Assembly: GCA_020465985.1 (NCBI GenBank)
Contig: JAANYP010006933.1
Coordinates: 248,001-312,000, forward strand
Length of the DNA: 64,000 nt
Reading direction: 5' to 3'
Source of the DNA: Centrapalus pauciflorus
Taxonomy: Eukaryota; Streptophyta; Magnoliopsida; Asterales; Asteraceae
Part shown: in pieces, positions 62,089 through 64,000 of the stretch
Position numbering within the stretch: the first letter of the stretch is position 1
Layout: every line of letters starts with the position of its first letter
The notes under the pieces: model-generated
Database searches by the model: none
What the model was told of the DNA's origin: nothing
What the model saw: the letters and a program-made list of their open reading frames with translations, nothing else
Position numbers and translations under genes: made by a program

Positions 62089-63828
62089 GAGTAAATTACA
62101 AAAATAGTTCACGTGGTTTCCATAAAATTTTGGATTCAGTCCCTGTGGTTTCAATTTTGCATAAACGGTCCTTATTTGCATTATTTACTTGCAGAAATGG
62201 TCCATCTGTGTCATTTCTTTTCCTAAATGACAATTATATCCTTTTCATATATAACAATTTTGGTCACTTTCTTTTTAGAGTAAATTACAGAAATGGTCAT
62301 TGTGGTTTGTTCAAAATTATGAAAACGGTCCCTCAACTTCCAAAGTTGCAGTACTGGTCCCTCAAACCACTTTTTACTTGCAGAATTGGTCATTCTTTTT
62401 CTAAAAATTTTAAAATTGACGATTTTACCCTTCTCTCGTTTACAAGTTTGGTAATTTCAATTTTGGTCCTTTTTGTTAATTTTTTATTTTTGGTTTAAAT
62501 TTGAAATATTAATTTAATAAATTATGATTTTATTCATTATTATTATTCTCATTATTATTATTATTTGTTAGACCTATTTATTTTGTAAAATAAATCTATA
62601 ATTATTTACTAAAAATTATTTTTATTTATATAATTAATTAGTTAATTTAATCATCTTTTTATGTATTCAGTTTATTTATTAAAGATTTATTTATTTATAT
62701 TTTATTGGGTAAACTATTTGTATAATTTGTTATTTATACTTTTCCGTGAAACTATTTCATTACATTAATAAATTTTGAATTTATGTAAATTTGATTTAAA
62801 TTTACTAATTCATAACGTTTTGATTTAGTTTACTAATTTGTTATTTTTAATTTAAATATTTTGTTACACATTTCATTTAAATTCATTATTCTATTTGCTT
62901 AGATTTAAATATTTTGTTATGCCGGTACGTTTTGATTTAAATTTATTATCTTATTTGTTTGATTTTAAAAATGCCTTAAAAGTTAAAAAAAAATCTTAAT
63001 ATATATTAAAAATAAATAGTTTTATAAACAAACAAATAATAAATTTTTTAAATTAGATATGTAGATAAGTATATATATAAGTTATAATTTGAATGTAAAT
63101 TTAAATCTTATCTATTTATTAATATTTAAAGATGTAAGAAATAATATATTGTATTTATATTTTATATTTATTAATCTTTATAGATATTAGAAATAATGAA
63201 TTCTATTTATCTTTTAGTTTATTTTATTTAAAATAATATATTTTGTTACGTTAATACGTTTTGATTTAAACTTAGTATTTTATTTTTTTAATTTTAATAT
63301 TTTGTTATGCCGATACGTTTTGATTTTAATAAAGTATTTTATCTTTTTGATTTACAAGTTTGTACATTAATATGTTTTATTCGTTTTTCACTTAAATATT
63401 TTCTTAATTTTGACTTAAGTATTAATGTAGCAAAATTTTAAATCAAAACAAATAAAATAATAAATTGAATTCAGAACGTACTGGCATAACAAAATATTTA
63501 AATCCAAACAAATAAAATAATAAAATTTAAATAAAAACTTATTAGCGTAAAAAATATCTAAATCAAAAATAATAAATTGGTAAACTTAAATCAAAACGTA
63601 GTGAATTAGTAAATTTAAAGCAAAATTTATTAATGTAATAAAGTAGTTTGATGGAAAAGTATAAATAATAAAATTATACAAATAGTTTAACCAATAAAAT
63701 ATAAATAAATAAAACTTTAATAAATAAATTAATTACATAAAAAGATGCATAACTTAACTAATTAAGTACATAAATAAAAATAATTTTTAGTAAATATAAT
63801 TATAGATTTATTTTAAAAAATAGGTATA

Positions 63829-63892
<64 letters not shown>

Positions 63893-64000
63893 TACAATGA
63901 ATCAAATCAGAATTTATTAAATTAATATTTCAATTTTAAAACCAAAAATAAAATGTTAAGAAAAAAAACCAAAATTAAAATTGTCAAACTTGAAATTGTA
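62089..64000. mobile_element. Large inverted-repeat element, right part beyond window
   Basis: The left arm 62440-62990 is the reverse complement of about 63410-64000: for example 'aaataaatctataatta', 'tattttattgg.taaactatttgtataat' and 'aaatattttgttatgcc' occur in both arms in mirrored order. Outside the left arm are two tandem units starting AGTAAATTACA.AAATGGTC..TGTGGTTT (62092-62275, 62277-62440), a form seen at the ends of dispersed plant repeats. No transposase ORF was found. It could be a foldback element or a non-autonomous Mutator-like element. Confidence 0.7.
63832..63891. repeat. (AAT)n microsatellite
   Basis: About 20 units of AAT in the right arm. The left arm has a shorter, interrupted ATT tract at 62535-62568. 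Confidence 0.95.

Overview
The window is a plant nuclear repeat region, most likely from a eudicot with a repeat-rich genome. It is AT-rich, holds no clear host gene, and is dominated by Ty3/gypsy LTR retrotransposons of two plant lineages. Tekay/Del-type chromoviruses are recognised by an initiator-Met tRNA primer site (TGGTATCAGAGC), a gag with two CCHC knuckles and an integrase with a C-terminal chromodomain. Athila-type elements are recognised by a tRNA-Asp primer site (TGGCGCCGTTG..GGGGA), a terminal purine tract of the AAGTTGGGGAAG type and an Athila-type extra ORF. Lineage names come from recalled family features, not from a database search. The species cannot be named.

Layout. 1-2576 is AT-rich sequence with no clear gene. 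2690-3905 is a truncated chromovirus LTR. From about 4095 to 59770 lies one old Athila-type element, here called F (+ strand), into which the other elements have inserted. F's 5' LTR survives as three pieces (4095-4163, 30473-30556, 35033-35868). It is split by A1 (4164-30472, - strand, target duplication CCCTG) and by E (30557-35032, + strand, target duplication GGCAC/GGCGC). A1 is itself split by B (4836-23031, - strand, a large Athila-type element), and B is split by C (about 10229-14899, - strand, a truncated Tekay-type element). F's internal region is split by A2 (36284-44763, - strand, CTGTT) and by G (46416-55860, + strand, Tekay-type, GCAGA). G's 3' LTR carries a 627-bp foldback MITE inserted in its TA microsatellite. 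F ends with its 3' LTR at 58522-59770. 59771-64000 is AT-rich sequence with a homologue of 760-960, a second MITE copy, a tandem duplication and the left part of a large inverted-repeat element that runs off the window.

How the parts relate. A1 and A2 are two copies of one gag-only, non-autonomous family. They have LTRs, the Met primer site, a gag and a short tail of integrase chromodomain, but no protease, reverse transcriptase, RNase H or integrase core. They must have moved using enzymes supplied in trans, and Tekay-type elements such as C and G are the plausible kind of donor. E is an Athila-like non-autonomous element with one tyrosine-rich ORF in place of gag-pol. B has nearly all pol domains, but they are broken by frameshifts and stops. 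B also carries two Athila-type ORF regions, each preceded by a GC-rich tract that resembles the one in its LTR promoter. G has an intact 561-codon RNase H/integrase reading frame behind a heavily decayed gag-PR-RT. No CRISPR, rRNA, tRNA or bacterial-type feature was seen.
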